From Penicillium oxalicum (lineage: Eukaryota > Ascomycota > Eurotiomycetes > Eurotiales > Aspergillaceae), in NCBI RefSeq assembly GCF_001723175.1, contig NC_064651.1, positions 3,906,001 to 3,970,000 on the forward strand: a stretch of DNA of 64,000 nucleotides, given 5' to 3'. Below the pieces are notes generated by a model that did no database searches, was not told where the DNA came from, and was given only the letters and a program-made list of their open reading frames with translations. The position numbers and the translations under genes are program-made. Below, piece by piece: positions 63,501 to 64,000 of the stretch; the stretch's first letter is position 1, and each line of letters starts with the position of its first letter.

Positions 63501-64000
63501 GCAGAGCAGTGAATTCGGGCTTCGAGAAGACACGGCCAGGGTAAATTTCCATACAACGGCTGAGCTTGAGCGCGGCGAACTTTCCGTAAAGATCGATTAC
63601 AGGACCGACACAGATCAATTGAACATTGGGACGAGCTTCGAGGACAGCAGGCATAGCATCGGCAATCAAATCAACACCCTTCTGCATGGACCAACGACCG
63701 ACGAAGACAAGAAGATCAGCGTCCGGGTTCTGTTCAAGTCCGGCCCACTCCTGAGCCTGACGCTTCAGCTCGGCACGGCCAGCCTCAAAGTCGGGATCAA
63801 CCTTGGCCTCGGGGTTCGGTTGTTTGGTCCATTCGCCGATATCAGAGGGATCCGGGTTAGGCAGGTTGCCGACCTTACGTAGTCCCCAGAAAATGGGGTA
63901 ACGAGCGTATGAACGTTTACCATACTTCTTCGAGACACCGACAGCACCAAATCCTTGCTGATTAACTCGGAGGTAACTGGCACCGGCGTGGAGCAAGTTG
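60534..64000 (-). CDS. ags1: Alpha-1,3-glucan synthase, C-terminal part (cut at window edge)
   Basis: Large plasma-membrane cell-wall enzyme making alpha-1,3-glucan. Only the 3' part is present, about 1056 residues. Exons: 64000-61592 (continuing outside), 61480-61275, 61187-60677 and 60582-60534. The first exon opens inside the intracellular GT5 glycogen-synthase-like domain ([78 protein letters not shown], holding the nucleotide-sugar site Glu). A Ser/Pro-rich linker follows (GRPMTASGTSTP...). The C-terminal polytopic region starts near WPVYSLFLALGQIIAANSYQ and has many membrane segments through to FLLFFRKEQLSKP-stop. The introns are short, and junctions such as WS-FLWNSIHTHAWQ and IP-AGFLLFFRK read cleanly. 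The Ags1/AgsA/AgsB subtype cannot be told from this part. Confidence 0.93.

Noticed and set aside
1..64000. Secondary-metabolite cluster, transposon, CRISPR, rRNA or tRNA genes
   Set aside because: No PKS/NRPS, transposase, reverse transcriptase, spacer array or RNA-gene signature was seen on either strand.

Overview
This window is ordinary gene-bearing chromosome from a filamentous ascomycete. It is most likely a member of Eurotiales (Aspergillus/Penicillium type), although genus and species cannot be fixed from the sequence alone. Supporting evidence is the set of compact genes with short GT-AG introns of roughly 70-270 nt, a cell-wall alpha-1,3-glucan synthase, a fungal PKA regulatory subunit, a Clg/Pho85-type cyclin and long gene-free spacers rich in simple repeats. 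I see no transposon, rRNA, tRNA, CRISPR array or secondary-metabolite cluster.

Layout: 0.9-2.1 kb (-) OMS1-like mitochondrial methyltransferase, frame-interrupted; 2.7-4.4 kb (+) MSOX-family FAD amine oxidase; 5.3-6.3 kb (-) TATA-binding protein; 10.1-12.2 kb (+) electron-transfer-flavoprotein:ubiquinone oxidoreductase, frame-interrupted; 13.2-15.2 kb (+) two-RRM SR protein; 16.2-17.3 kb (+) tandem dihydroneopterin-aldolase-like protein; 18.7-20.5 kb (+) AGC kinase; 21.0-22.5 kb (-) P-TEFb-type cyclin; 23.5-24.7 kb (-) ELL-associated factor (EAF); 25.4-26.8 kb (-) COG8; 27.1-29.0 kb (+) histidine phosphatase of Det1 type; 31.1-32.5 kb (-) Clg1-like cyclin; 39.6-43.8 kb (-) FHA-forkhead factor; 45.4-46.4 kb (+) prolyl-4-hydroxylase-like dioxygenase; 47.6-48.8 kb (-) PKA regulatory subunit; 52.2-54.6 kb (+) CBM48 (AMPK glycogen-binding) protein with internal repeats; 58.0-58.5 kb (-) small single-pass membrane protein; 60.5 kb to the right edge (-) alpha-1,3-glucan synthase, 3' part.

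The genes do not form a pathway cluster, but several act in RNA polymerase II transcription: TBP, a P-TEFb cyclin directly next to EAF, an SR splicing factor and a forkhead factor. Nutrient and cAMP signalling is represented by the AGC kinase, PkaR and the Pho85-type cyclin. Two genes carry clusters of single-base indels, mostly at homopolymers, while the large genes elsewhere read cleanly. This looks more like local assembly error than decay.

The most interesting signals are: a 6-nt in-frame microexon in the SR protein gene; a candidate internal promoter in an unusually long intron of the CBM48 gene, with a perfect CRE, a TATA-like element and then a first ATG in ideal Kozak context; the P-TEFb cyclin/EAF neighbourhood; a 24-bp perfect palindrome; and a G-quadruplex motif upstream of the Clg1-like cyclin. 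I found no convincing wholly new system.
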